This document shows, piece after piece, positions 17,360 to 26,350 of a stretch of DNA of 64,000 nucleotides; position 1 is the first letter of the stretch, and every line of letters begins with the position of its first letter. The stretch comes from Deltaproteobacteria bacterium (GTDB lineage Bacteria; Desulfobacterota; Binatia; DP-6), in the NCBI GenBank assembly GCA_005888095.1, contig VBKF01000098.1, positions 35,281 through 99,280 of the forward strand, read 5' to 3'. The translations under genes were made by a program, and so were the position numbers. The notes under the pieces are model-generated. The model saw only the letters and a program-made list of their open reading frames with translations, was not told the DNA's origin and did not search any database.

Positions 17360-18552
17360 CAGAGCTGGCCGCCGCTCAGCTCGATGAGCTCGCCCGAGAG
17401 GAACGACGCGCCGGGCGAAAGCAGGAAGCGCACGACGTCGCTCACGTCTTCGGGCCGGCAGAGCCGCCCGAGCGGCACGAGCGAGGCCTTCATCCGGATC
17501 CACCGCTCGCTCTGGTTCTTGTTCATGCCGACGGGGACGAGGGCCGGGCAGACGGCGTTCACCGCGATCGCGCGCCGCGCCATCTCGGGCGCGAGGAGCT
17601 TCACGGTGCTCTCGAGCGCGGCCTTGCCGAGCGAATAGGCCGCCAGCGAGAGATTCGGCTGACGACTCCCCCAGATCGAGCTCACCACCACCAGGCGCCC
17701 GCCTTCGGGGCCGACGCGGCCGAAGAGAAAGCGGGCGAGTCGCACCGCGTGGACGGTGCCGAAGCGCACCTGCTCCTCGATCGTCTCGTCGGGAGCGGCG
17801 AGGAGCCCGCCCCGCGGCGCACCCGGCCAGGCGGCATGGACGACGGCGAACAGCGGCCGGTCGCCGAGGGCGGCCTCGAGCGACTCACGCCAGTCGGCCG
17901 CCGCGAGGTCGACGCGCAACGGGGTCACCCGTGGGTGCGCCGCGAGCGTCTCGGGCAGCGGCCGCGTGTGAGCGAGGGCGAGGATCCCGTGGTCGCCGGC
18001 GAGGCGGGCCGCGATCGCCGCCCCCAGGCCGCCCGAGGCGCCGGTCACCACGACGAGCGGGGCGTCGGCGGCGGCCGCGGGCCCCACGGGCGCGGCCGGC
18101 GCGGCGACGGCCGGGCGGCGCGACTCGTGCCGCGTGAAGCCCATGAAGATCTCCGCGGTGGGGAGGTGGCGCCCGGCGTCCTGCACGACGACCTTCACGG
18201 TCCCCGTGCGCAGCGCGGAATCCCACGCGACGATCTCGCCGCGCACCAGCACCCGGCACGGGAAGTAGAGCGGCACGGGGAAACGGGCCTGCACGGACCC
18301 GAGCAGGACGTGCGGGCCCGGGAGGTACATGCCGACGAGGGCGGAGGCGAGCCCGACCTGCATGGCACCGTGCACGAGCCGGCCCTCGAGCTTCGTGGCG
18401 CCGGCGTACACCGGATCGACGTGCAACGGATTCCAGTCGCCGGAGCTCTCCGCGAAACGGAGCACGTCCTCCTCGCAGATCTCCCGCTCGAACTCGGCCG
18501 CGAGCCCGACCGCGATCCCGCCCGCCTCGAGCGCCTGCATGGCCCGGCTCAC
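17359..18552 (-). CDS. Fused MaoC-type (R)-hydratase and SDR oxidoreductase
   Basis: Residues 1 to about 145 form a MaoC hot-dog domain with SSGDWNPLHVDPVYA, the hydratase Asp-His pair. Residues 165-397 form a short-chain dehydrogenase with VVVTGASGGLGAAIA, SSIWGSR and the catalytic YSLGK. Together they could interconvert an enoyl, 3-hydroxy or 3-keto acyl group on the carrier protein encoded upstream. GTG at 18552 overlaps the carrier protein stop (GTGA); ATG at 18540 is an alternative start. The arrangement is a natural fusion for handling a 3-hydroxyacyl chain; the exact substrate is unknown. Confidence 0.82.
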   Translation of the reverse strand: MSRAMQALEAGGIAVGLAAEFEREICEEDVLRFAESSGDWNPLHVDPVYAGATKLEGRLVHGAMQVGLASALVGMYLPGPHVLLGSVQARFPVPLYFPCRVLVRGEIVAWDSALRTGTVKVVVQDAGRHLPTAEIFMGFTRHESRRPAVAAPAAPVGPAAAADAPLVVVTGASGGLGAAIAARLAGDHGILALAHTRPLPETLAAHPRVTPLRVDLAAADWRESLEAALGDRPLFAVVHAAWPGAPRGGLLAAPDETIEEQVRFGTVHAVRLARFLFGRVGPEGGRLVVVSSIWGSRQPNLSLAAYSLGKAALESTVKLLAPEMARRAIAVNAVCPALVPVGMNKNQSERWIRMKASLVPLGRLCRPEDVSDVVRFLLSPGASFLSGELIELSGGQL

Positions 18553-18803
18553 CGGCCGTTCCGCCGTTCGACCAGATCGAGGATGGTCGCGAAGGACATC
18601 ATCTCCTCGAGCTCCTCGAGCTCCACCTGGATGCCGAACTCCTCCTCGATCACCGCCACCAGGTTGATCGACGCGAGCGAATCCCAGGTGCCGACCGACG
18701 CGGGGCTGGCGAGCGGGATCTCGTCGGGGCCGAGCTCGGGGAAGACCAGCCCGAAGCAGCGCGCGAGCCGGCTCTGCACGCGATCGGTCGGACCTCCGCT
18801 CAT
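18549..18803 (-). CDS. Acyl carrier protein
   Basis: An 84-residue carrier protein. The phosphopantetheine serine sits in GTWDSLASINLVAVIEE near residue 42, with the Asp-Ser-Leu core. The acidic C-terminal helix (VELEELEEMMSF) is typical. It is overlapped on both sides: its ATG overlaps the FkbH-like gene stop and its TGA overlaps the MaoC-SDR start. It is therefore a dedicated carrier for this polysaccharide locus and not the housekeeping AcpP. Confidence 0.88.
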   Translation of the reverse strand: MSGGPTDRVQSRLARCFGLVFPELGPDEIPLASPASVGTWDSLASINLVAVIEEEFGIQVELEELEEMMSFATILDLVERRNGR

Positions 18804-20542
18804 GCGGACTCCCCGGTGTGACAGCGGACGAAGAGTCGCGGCTTGCGCGCCGCGAAGCGTTCCGCCGTGACGCACGCCTCCGTGCCCGGCTCCTCGTCGG
18901 CCAGCGAGCGGAGGAAGTCGGCGACCAGATGGTTCTTCGGAGTCGGCGCGTAGGCGAACGCGATGTCGAGGATCTTCAGCCGGTCGAACAGGAAATCGAG
19001 CGTCGCCCACTCGATGCGGCGGCTGAACGCCCGGCAGCTGAGCACCCACGTGTCGACCCGGAGGCGCCGCCCGGCGAGCCGCCCGGCCAGCACCGAGACC
19101 TTGCCGAGCGGGCCGTATCGGTCGCGATACGCCAGCAGGACTGCGAAGGCGCCCTCGCGCCCGAGCAACGCGCGCCACTCGCCCTCCGTGTAACGGCGGC
19201 CGTTCAGGTTGAACTGGTTCGTCTTGTTCACCAGCTCGAGCGGACGCGGGTCGCCCACCACCGGCGCCGGGAGCACCACGAGCTCCTGCTCGGCGCGTGC
19301 GAGGAAGGCGTCCTGCCGCTCCGCCCCGGACGTGACCGGCGGAAGGTCGGGCGGCACCCCTCCGACGGTCCGGGCGCGGAGCGCGTCCTCCTCCGAGAGG
19401 ATCGGCTTGCCGAAGAGGTCGCGCAGCTCCTCGAGGACGGCGTAGACGGCCCCGTCGTCGCCGGTGGGGAAGCGGAGGCACGCGACGTCGGGATGGACGG
19501 CCGCGACCTCGGCCAGCTCGGCGGCGCTGTCGTCGACGAAGACGACGCCATCGGCACCGAGGTTCCAGGCGCGCAGGATGCGCTCGACGGAAACCGACTT
19601 GGGCTCCCAGTGCGCCTCGACCGGGAACAGCCGCTCGCGTGGCACGAGCAGGCCCGGCGCCGCGAGGCCGGCTTCCACCGTCTCCGGGTCGGCCTTGCAC
19701 ACCACCCCGATCAGCACGCCCGCCTCGGCGAGCGCGGCGAGGAGCTGCTGGTAGAGCGCGTGCCCGTGGCTCTTCTGATCGAGGTCCCACGAGACGCCGG
19801 TCGATTCGCCCAGGACGCCGCGCCAGAGCGTGTCGTCGAGGTCCGTGATGAGCGCCTTCTTGGGCGCCGGCGGCGCGAGCAGCCGGACGAGCAGCTCGGC
19901 CAGGGCGGCGGCGTGCGCCCGGCGGTAGGGAAAGCCGAGCGTCAGGTACGACCGGACGTCGAGCCGCGTGCCGGGCGGCGAGAGGCCGTCCAGGCGCTGC
20001 GCGTCGACCAGGCGGACGCCCGGCAGGCGGACGAGTCCGGCGGCGAGCTCGGCCACGAGGCGACGGAGGTCGGTTGCGAGCTCGCTCGCCACCCAGCCCG
20101 GCGTGAACGACGCCGGCGGCAGCGGCAGCGTCGGCGCCGCGACCGCCACCGGCATCCGAGCCGCGAGCCGGCCGACGCCGGCGAGGATCGCGTCGCGCGC
20201 CCAGGCGGCCTGCGTCACCATGTCGGCCAGGTCGGCGGGCCGCCATCCCGCCGCCTCGCGCAGGCCGAGGCGCCGGTCGAGATCGGCCCACTCGAGGACG
20301 ACGGCGGCGCCCTCGGCCTCCGCCCGGCCGCACCGCTCCAGGCCGCTCAGCAGATCGCCGGACGGGGCGGTCGCGAGCTCGACTCGATCCCCGGGCAGAC
20401 GGCGCTGGAGCTCGGCGGCGACGAAGGTGCCGAGGTGCAGCGGGGTCGAGCCGCAGACGAGCACGTACCGCGCCACCCGTCCGGGGGCGGCGCGGGCGGC
20501 GTTGAGGACGGCGAGGGCCTCGGAGACGGTGCGGGCGCTCAT
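18800..20542 (-). CDS. FkbH-like HAD-IIIC family phosphatase/acyl-loading protein
   Basis: At 580 residues it has the three-part FkbH layout: an N-terminal SGNH-like region, a HAD domain with ITDLDDTLWRGVLGE near residue 243 and FVDDSAAELAEV near 350, and a C-terminal GNAT-like region with LVNKTNQFNLNGRRYT. Characterised relatives in polyketide clusters load 1,3-bisphosphoglycerate as glyceryl onto an acyl carrier protein. An ACP gene overlaps it directly, which fits that role. In a polysaccharide locus it would make a glyceryl or hydroxyacyl decoration for a sugar, an inference. Confidence 0.82.
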   Translation of the reverse strand: MSARTVSEALAVLNAARAAPGRVARYVLVCGSTPLHLGTFVAAELQRRLPGDRVELATAPSGDLLSGLERCGRAEAEGAAVVLEWADLDRRLGLREAAGWRPADLADMVTQAAWARDAILAGVGRLAARMPVAVAAPTLPLPPASFTPGWVASELATDLRRLVAELAAGLVRLPGVRLVDAQRLDGLSPPGTRLDVRSYLTLGFPYRRAHAAALAELLVRLLAPPAPKKALITDLDDTLWRGVLGESTGVSWDLDQKSHGHALYQQLLAALAEAGVLIGVVCKADPETVEAGLAAPGLLVPRERLFPVEAHWEPKSVSVERILRAWNLGADGVVFVDDSAAELAEVAAVHPDVACLRFPTGDDGAVYAVLEELRDLFGKPILSEEDALRARTVGGVPPDLPPVTSGAERQDAFLARAEQELVVLPAPVVGDPRPLELVNKTNQFNLNGRRYTEGEWRALLGREGAFAVLLAYRDRYGPLGKVSVLAGRLAGRRLRVDTWVLSCRAFSRRIEWATLDFLFDRLKILDIAFAYAPTPKNHLVADFLRSLADEEPGTEACVTAERFAARKPRLFVRCHTGESA

Positions 20543-21339
20543 CGCCCGTTCCCGTCGCGATACCAGAGCGCCAGGACCGGCGCGCGCAGCCGGCTCCAGC
20601 GGCGCCGGCCAAGGCAGGCCTTGGCGGCGTTCTTGGCCGCGTCCACCGTCCGCAGCCGCCAGAGCGCGCCGCGCTGGGCGTCGACGATCGCGGCGAACTC
20701 CTCGACCGGCATGCCGCGCCGGACGCCGACGCGCGGCATCGAGAGCGGCGGGTCCCCCGGGTGCCACCAGCCGACGCGGCTCGTGCAGAAGACGCGATAG
20801 CCGAGCTCGGCGAGGAGGGGCGCGAGCGCCGGCCGCTCCCAGCCGTGCGGCAGGGAGGCGGCGTGCACCGGCGCGCCGAGGCGATCCTCGAGGAGGCGCT
20901 TCGAATCGCCGAACTCCCGGCGCACCGCCTGCTCGTCGAGGGCGTCGAGGAAGGGGTGGGTCATCGAGTGGCTGCCGATCTCCATGCCGGCGGCGAGCAT
21001 CTCGCGCACCTGCGCCCAGGTGACCTGACCGGGCCGGTCGATGCGGGTCGGGACGACGAAGAAGGTGGCGCGGAGGCCGAGCTCGACGAGCGCCGGAAAG
21101 GCGTACTCGTAGTCGCTCGCCGCGCCGTCGTCGAAGGTGAGGCTGAAGAAACCGCCGCCCAGCTCGCCGGGCACGCGGCTGACCGCCACGGCGCGCCGCG
21201 GCGAGTCGGCCGCCGCCAGCAGGTGGGCGCGGAACTCCCGGGGATCGAGCGCGTAGGGGCGGTGCGCCGGCGGCACGTCAGCGAGCCGGGAGGCGGGCAC
21301 GACGTCGTGAAAGGCGAAGACCGCCGCGCGGGGTCTCAT
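20539..21339 (-). CDS. Polysaccharide deacetylase (NodB domain), second of two
   Basis: A 266-residue CE4-fold protein. FFSLTFDDGAASDYEYAF near residue 65 carries the Asp-Asp pair, and MEIGSHSMTHPFLDAL near 118 carries the metal histidines. The C-terminal ~50 residues are basic. It differs clearly from the deacetylase at 15291-16328. It overlaps the GT4 gene upstream (ATGA) and the FkbH-like gene downstream. It probably de-N-acetylates a sugar of the same polymer at a different step. Confidence 0.85.
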   Translation of the reverse strand: MRPRAAVFAFHDVVPASRLADVPPAHRPYALDPREFRAHLLAAADSPRRAVAVSRVPGELGGGFFSLTFDDGAASDYEYAFPALVELGLRATFFVVPTRIDRPGQVTWAQVREMLAAGMEIGSHSMTHPFLDALDEQAVRREFGDSKRLLEDRLGAPVHAASLPHGWERPALAPLLAELGYRVFCTSRVGWWHPGDPPLSMPRVGVRRGMPVEEFAAIVDAQRGALWRLRTVDAAKNAAKACLGRRRWSRLRAPVLALWYRDGNGR

Positions 21340-22457
21340 GCGGCCGCCTCCAGGCGCTCGGCGTACAGCCGCTCGAGGCGCGCCACCATCTGCTGCGCGC
21401 TGAACCCCTCCTCGACCGACCGCTGGGCCGCACGCCCGACGGCCGCCGCCCGCGCCGGGTCGGCAAGCAACCCGAGCACCGCAGCCGCGAGCGCCGCCGG
21501 GTCTCCCGGCGGCACGAGGATCCCGGTGCGCTCCGCGTCGACGGCCTCGCGCGTGCCGCCGACCGCGGTCGCCACCACCGGCCGCCCCGCGGCCATCGCC
21601 TCGAGGAGCGCGTTCGACATCCCCTCGGCGCGCGACGGCAGCAGGAAGACGTCCATCGCCGCGAGCGGCGTGCGCACGTCGGCCACCGCCCCCATGAAGT
21701 GCACGGTCTCGCCCAGGCCGAGGTCGGCAGCCTGCCGCTCGAGGCGGGCGCGCAGCGGGCCGTCGCCGACGATCAGCCCCTGCGGCCCGAGACCGTCCGC
21801 CAGCCCGCGCATCGCGCGCACCGCGAGGAGGAAGTCGCCGTGACCCTTGCGCTCCTCGAGGCGGCCGACCGTCCCGACCACCGGCCGCCGCGGGTCGAGC
21901 CCGAGCGCCGCCTTGGCGGCGGGCGGCCTCGGGCCGCCGCGCACGCGGTCGACGTCGATGCCGCTCGGGATGACCGCCCAGCGCCCGCGCACGCCGTGCG
22001 CCTGGGCCTCGCGGCGCAGCGCGTCCGCGTTGGCGACCACCGTGTCGACCAGACCCGCGATCACCCGCCAGGCGAGCCGAGCCTGCCGGTCGTCGCCCGT
22101 GAGGCTCCGCTTGCTCGCAAGGACGAGGCTCGCCCCGGCCAGCCGCCCGGCGACGGCGCCGACCAGCGCGGGACGCCACTGGTAGCCGTGCACGATGTCG
22201 GTGCGGGCGGCGCGCAGGAGGCGAGCCGCGCGCACCAGACCGCGGAGGGCCTGCGGCGTGGCCAGGCGGTGGCCGAGGTCGAGCGAGGTGACGGGGACGC
22301 CGGCGTCCCGGAACTCGGCGGCCAGCTCGCCGCCCGGGCGCAGCGTGTAGACGTGGGCGACGAACCGGCGCGGGTCGAGATGGCGCAGCACCTGCTGGAG
22401 GTGCCGCTGCGTGCCCCCCGTGTAGAGCAGCGGGGCGAAGTAGGCGACGCGCGTCAT
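21336..22457 (-). CDS. Family 4 glycosyltransferase
   Basis: A 373-residue GT-B enzyme. The acceptor half begins MTRVAYFAPLLYTGGTQRHLQQ. The donor half has VGTVGRLEERKGHGDFL near residue 200 and the E-x7-E motif region SRAEGMSNALLEAMAAG near 285. It transfers a sugar from a nucleotide donor to the lipid-linked repeat unit at the cytoplasmic face. The ATG overlaps the stop of the O-antigen ligase/polymerase gene (ATGA). The sugar specificity cannot be read from the sequence. Confidence 0.88.
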   Translation of the reverse strand: MTRVAYFAPLLYTGGTQRHLQQVLRHLDPRRFVAHVYTLRPGGELAAEFRDAGVPVTSLDLGHRLATPQALRGLVRAARLLRAARTDIVHGYQWRPALVGAVAGRLAGASLVLASKRSLTGDDRQARLAWRVIAGLVDTVVANADALRREAQAHGVRGRWAVIPSGIDVDRVRGGPRPPAAKAALGLDPRRPVVGTVGRLEERKGHGDFLLAVRAMRGLADGLGPQGLIVGDGPLRARLERQAADLGLGETVHFMGAVADVRTPLAAMDVFLLPSRAEGMSNALLEAMAAGRPVVATAVGGTREAVDAERTGILVPPGDPAALAAAVLGLLADPARAAAVGRAAQRSVEEGFSAQQMVARLERLYAERLEAAA

Positions 22458-23962
22458 GCCGGAGCCGCCAGGGCGTAGCGGCGCCCGCGGGTCACGCGGA
22501 CGACGACGCCCGCCGGCTCCGGCAAGCGCTCGACGTAACGCCGCATCGCGACGATCTGACCGATCAGGATGTAGGTGAACGGGGACTGCCAGAGATCCGC
22601 GAAGAGGGCGAAAAAGCAGAACAGCAGGTACACGATGCGCATCGCCGCCGCGATGTAGCCGACCCCGAGGTCGCGGTGTGCGAGTCGCGTCACCACCTGC
22701 AGGTCGCGCCACGTGATCCACAACAGGAGCAGGTAGAGCCCGAGTACGAAGACCCCCCCTTCGGACGCGGCCCAGAGGTAGGAGTTGTGCGGCGGGCGGT
22801 AGAAAGCATCGTTGTATACCTGGCGGGACACCTCGCGGAAGTTCCCCAGCCCGACGCCGAGCCATGGATGGTCCTTGATCATGTGCAGGCCGGCAAAGAT
22901 CGTGTCCTCGCGCATCACGTTCGACGACGCCGCGCCACGGTCTTCCGCCTTGGTGGGCATCAGGTGCGTCATCCGCGCCCAGTCCCCCGCCGGGATCACC
23001 GTCGTAACCAGCAGAACGCTGGCCGCGACCCCCATGCCGACGTACCTCGCGGGGACCCGGAAGGCGCGCGGACCGGTCTGGATCAACACACCGAGTACCA
23101 CGGCGCCGAGCAGGCCGCTGCGCGAGCCGGTGGCCAGGAGGACGGGCAGACAGGCGGCGATCGCGCCGCCCGCGATCAGGCGCCGGGAACGGCCCGGGTC
23201 GGACAACGCCCAGAACCACCAGCACGCCATCTCCATGAGGCAGATCATGGAGAGCTTGTTCGCGTTGCCGCCTGCGCCGAACGATGCCGCCGCCCGGAAG
23301 CCGAGCACCAGGTTGCCCTGCATCCAGTTGACCAGCGCCGACGGGACCGCGCCGTAGAGCGCCAGCATGTAGGCCAGGAAGGTCGCGCGGACGTCGCGCC
23401 GCGAGCGGACGAAGACGAGGAAGAAGAGGAGGAACGCGAGCCGCGTCACGAAGTCGTGCGTCAGGTTTTCCGTCTTGTCGAGGATGAAGACTTTGCCGCG
23501 GCTCGGACGCAGGAGGGGAAAGGCATCCGGGGCGTGGCTGGTGGCAGCCAGGAACACGAGCCCGATGGCGGCGAGGACGATGACCTGCGGGACCTTCAGG
23601 AACGAGAGGTCGCGCGTGTTCAGGACGTACACGGCGAGCGAGACGACGAAGCCGACGCCGAGCAGGTTCTGGACCGTGAGGAAGCCGAACGCCTGCAGGA
23701 CGGTCGGATAGGCGCTCAGCAGGTAGAGCGACACCATCACGACGATCCCCATGACGGGGTTGGCGAGGAGCACGCCCACCATGGCCAACGCCACCCAGGC
23801 CGCGCCGACGATGATCTCGAGCCCGAGATACGTCCCGGCCACGGTGAGGGCGGCGACCAGCGGGAGCGCGAGCGCCACCACGATCCGGATCGCGAGCGGC
23901 ATCGCCGCCGCGCGGCGGGTGGCCCTGAAGCGAGCCGGCAGGTGTGCAATCGGTACGACCAA
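22454..23962 (-). CDS. O-antigen ligase/polymerase (Wzy-like) family membrane protein
   Basis: A ~502-residue protein with about eleven transmembrane helices and the large periplasmic loop of the Wzy_C family, including HPWLGVGLGNFREV and PHNSYLWAASEGG near residues 380-425. The frame opens with TTG at 23962, preceded by AGAGAGG seven bases upstream, so TTG is the likely start; ATG at 23902 has no clear ribosome site. It is a second ligase/polymerase besides the fused one at 11424-13325. One of the two is probably the polymerase and the other a ligase. Confidence 0.85.
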   Translation of the reverse strand: MVVPIAHLPARFRATRRAAAMPLAIRIVVALALPLVAALTVAGTYLGLEIIVGAAWVALAMVGVLLANPVMGIVVMVSLYLLSAYPTVLQAFGFLTVQNLLGVGFVVSLAVYVLNTRDLSFLKVPQVIVLAAIGLVFLAATSHAPDAFPLLRPSRGKVFILDKTENLTHDFVTRLAFLLFFLVFVRSRRDVRATFLAYMLALYGAVPSALVNWMQGNLVLGFRAAASFGAGGNANKLSMICLMEMACWWFWALSDPGRSRRLIAGGAIAACLPVLLATGSRSGLLGAVVLGVLIQTGPRAFRVPARYVGMGVAASVLLVTTVIPAGDWARMTHLMPTKAEDRGAASSNVMREDTIFAGLHMIKDHPWLGVGLGNFREVSRQVYNDAFYRPPHNSYLWAASEGGVFVLGLYLLLLWITWRDLQVVTRLAHRDLGVGYIAAAMRIVYLLFCFFALFADLWQSPFTYILIGQIVAMRRYVERLPEPAGVVVRVTRGRRYALAAPA

Positions 23963-24020
23963 GCGTATACCTCTCTCTGACCAGCGGGCGGGCCGCGCGA
24001 GCGGCCGAGGAGCCCGACGC

Positions 24021-24131
24021 GAAATGGAATCTCCGCGCGCGCCGCGCGCGCGGCCGAGCGAAGCGAGCGGGGAGTGAGGACCCGGCGGGCTCCGCCCGAC
24101 GGGGCGAGGGGCGGAGCCCCTCGCTGATTAG
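24021..24131 (-). repeat. Multi-hairpin dispersed repeat, copy 2
   Basis: This is the second copy of the element at 1652-1771, in the same orientation. The hairpin core CGAGGGGCGGAGCCCCTCG is exact, while the middle hairpin has drifted (GGCGGGCTCCGCCCGACGG). It lies about 40 bases after the methyltransferase stop and before the O-antigen ligase start. A further GC-rich hairpin, GGCCCGCGGCCTGCCGCGGG, sits between it and the stop codon. Confidence 0.85.
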
Positions 24132-24172
24132 GCCCGCGGCCTGCCGCGGGCCGGGGCGTCGCCCCCGCTCGC

Positions 24173-25432
24173 TCACCGAGCCGTCGTCACGGTCGAGCAG
24201 GTCGATGCGGGTGCGAGGGCGACCTCCGCCGCGGCCTTCGGACACCCGGCGCGCCGCCAGGCGTGTGCCCGCCATCCGCGCCGCTCGGTATCCTCGACAC
24301 ACACATCGGTCATCTCCCCGTTCCGGAACCACTCGCGCAGTTCCTCCCGCTCGTGAAAATGGGTGATCGGCGTCGACAGGCGGTCGTGCACGGCGGCCGT
24401 GCGAGCCGACCAGCCATATTCGACGTACGCCCCGAGGGGCACGATTCCGAGGTACCGACGGAGGCCCAGACGGGCGGCGACCTTCAGCGGTTCGAAATAG
24501 AGGACGGACAGCACCGCGGCGATCGCCCTCGAGACCCGCACGCGGGCGGTACTCGACATTCCCCGGACGAGCCGGTGCAGGGAGCGCATGTGCGACCAGC
24601 GATAGGTCAGCGCCATGCCGCGGTAGCCGTACACCCAGATCGCCACGAGCCCTCCGCTGGGCCGCGCGAAGCGGACGATGGTCCGGAACGCCGCCCGGGG
24701 AGATGGCATGTGATGGAGAACCCCGAACGACCAGACGACGTCGAAGCGGCCTCCCTGCACCGGCGCCTCGAGCACGTCGGCCTGGATGATATGGCAACGC
24801 GCGTGCTCCCGGTTGTTTCGCCGAGCCACGTCGACGCCCCCCGAGAGGTCGATGCCCACCGCTTCCGCGCCTGCCCGGCTCGCGATGTACAGATGGCGAC
24901 CGAAACCGCAGCCCACGTCGAGGATCAGCTTGTCCCGGAGGTCGGCGAGCGTTGCCGCCCGACCGAGGTTGCGGCAGAGGTTCGCCTGCCACTGGTGCCT
25001 CAGCTCCGGCCCCGGGAGCCTCAGGTCGAGCCGTTGGCGCGTGAAGCTGTCGAGCGTTTCGGCCAAGGGATCGGACGGCGAGGAGGTCTCGGCGAGAAAT
25101 TCCGGATGGCGAGAGAAGAAGTCCGGATAGCGCGACCGCATACGCGCCAACAGGGCCGGGCTCAGCAGACGCGGAATCCCGTTGATGATCGGGAAGTCGG
25201 CCCGACAGCCCGTGCAGCGCAACCGGCCTTCCACGACGTCGGACCGGTAGCAGCGAGCGCAATCGGCGGGGCTCACGCCGCGGTCCACCGTCGACTGGCG
25301 CCACGCGCAGACGGTGCTGCACGCGACGCGGCTCGGTGTCCAGCCGGGCACGGCCTCCTCGGCGTGGGACTCGAGCGCGAAGCGGCCGCCGCATCGAGGA
25401 CAGACGATCAGATCGACAAGTCGTCGCTTCAT
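24173..25432 (-). CDS. SAM-dependent methyltransferase with N-terminal zinc-ribbon/Trm112-like region
   Basis: The N-terminal ~90 residues carry cysteine pairs (VCPRCGGRF, CARCY, LRCTGCRADFPIINGIPRLL); the last resembles Trm112-like zinc regions. A class I methyltransferase domain follows, with LILDVGCGFGRHLYIASRA near residue 173, VGIDLS, and the W-x-F-G-V-L-H-H-M segment near 230. ATG 25432 is chosen because the zinc motif begins just after it (419 residues). It follows the CpsD-like gene by 52 bases. It probably methylates a sugar or lipid-linked sugar of the polymer; the target is unknown. Confidence 0.8.
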   Translation of the reverse strand: MKRRLVDLIVCPRCGGRFALESHAEEAVPGWTPSRVACSTVCAWRQSTVDRGVSPADCARCYRSDVVEGRLRCTGCRADFPIINGIPRLLSPALLARMRSRYPDFFSRHPEFLAETSSPSDPLAETLDSFTRQRLDLRLPGPELRHQWQANLCRNLGRAATLADLRDKLILDVGCGFGRHLYIASRAGAEAVGIDLSGGVDVARRNNREHARCHIIQADVLEAPVQGGRFDVVWSFGVLHHMPSPRAAFRTIVRFARPSGGLVAIWVYGYRGMALTYRWSHMRSLHRLVRGMSSTARVRVSRAIAAVLSVLYFEPLKVAARLGLRRYLGIVPLGAYVEYGWSARTAAVHDRLSTPITHFHEREELREWFRNGEMTDVCVEDTERRGWRAHAWRRAGCPKAAAEVALAPASTCSTVTTAR

Positions 25433-25484
25433 GGCTCGCGCCTCGGCGTCCGCGTCGCGTGCCGGCCGCACGCGACCGCGTCGC

Positions 25485-26333
25485 CTACAGCAGCTCTTCG
25501 AGAAAGGCCGGGATGTAGTCCCGGCGGCGGTTCAGCACGGACCCGACCAGCCGGACACCCACCCGCTCGAGGCTGCGCCGGGTGCGCTCGACCTCGGGGA
25601 TGCGGGTGCGATCCGCCTCGATGACGATCAACGCCGCGTCGAGGCGCGGGCCGAGGATCGAGGCGTCGCTGTAGACGTTGGCCGGCGGCAGGTCGAAGAG
25701 GACGAAGTCGAACGCCTCGCGGAGCTTGGTGAGGGCGACCGCCACGCCCTCCGCGTCGAACAGACCCGAGGGACCGAGCGCCGTCTGTCCGCCGGTGACG
25801 ACGAAGAGATTCGGGATGGGCGTCTTCTGCACCACCGCCGGAAGCTCTGCCCGGCCCTCGATCAGCTCCGCGAAGCCGCCGTTGCGGGCCACGCCGAAGA
25901 CCGCATCGCAGCTCGGCGTGCGCAGGTTCGCCTCCACGACGGCGACGCGGCCGCTCCGCCGGCGGACCAGGATCGACGCGAAGACGGCCACCGTGGTGGT
26001 CGTGCCCTCGCCGTGGCGCGACGCGGTCACGCCGAGCAGCCGGGGGACCGGCGCGGCATCGGGGCCCGGGGCAACGAGGAGATTCGTACCGAGCCGCTGG
26101 TAGGCCTCTTCGACCTCGGGGCCGAGCCGGAAGTCGAGCGTGACGCGCGGCTCCGCCTCGCGCCGCGGCGGACGCGCGAACAGCCAGCGCCAGCGCGAGC
26201 GGCCGTTGCCGTTGCGCTTCCCGTTGCCGCTCCCGTTGCCGCCGTTGCCGCCGTTGCCGCCCGGCGCGCCGTTGCCCTTCCCGCCGCGGCGCTCCGCCTC
26301 GAGCTTCTTCAAGGCGTCATAGATGCGGCTCAT
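25485..26333 (-). CDS. CpsD/CapB-like exopolysaccharide ATPase with altered Walker A (possible pseudokinase)
   Basis: A 282-residue protein of the tyrosine-autokinase (BY-kinase) fold: MSRIYDALKKLE at the start, VTASRHGEGTTTTVAVFA at the Walker A position near residue 108, and FVLFDLPPANVY at Walker B. The P-loop lysine is replaced by threonine (GEGTTTT), and there is no tyrosine-rich tail, only one tyrosine near the end. Residues ~19-45 are a Gly/Asn repeat linker. It lies directly after the Wzz gene, as CpsD follows CpsC. It may act as a non-catalytic partner controlling chain length. Confidence 0.75.
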   Translation of the reverse strand: MSRIYDALKKLEAERRGGKGNGAPGGNGGNGGNGSGNGKRNGNGRSRWRWLFARPPRREAEPRVTLDFRLGPEVEEAYQRLGTNLLVAPGPDAAPVPRLLGVTASRHGEGTTTTVAVFASILVRRRSGRVAVVEANLRTPSCDAVFGVARNGGFAELIEGRAELPAVVQKTPIPNLFVVTGGQTALGPSGLFDAEGVAVALTKLREAFDFVLFDLPPANVYSDASILGPRLDAALIVIEADRTRIPEVERTRRSLERVGVRLVGSVLNRRRDYIPAFLEELL

Positions 26334-26350
26334 GATCCCTCCGGTCCTGG

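Noticed and set aside
26209..26275. GN-repeat stretch as a CRISPR-like or satellite array
   Set aside because: It is a low-complexity coding repeat (Gly/Asn codons) inside the CpsD-like gene, not an array with spacers.
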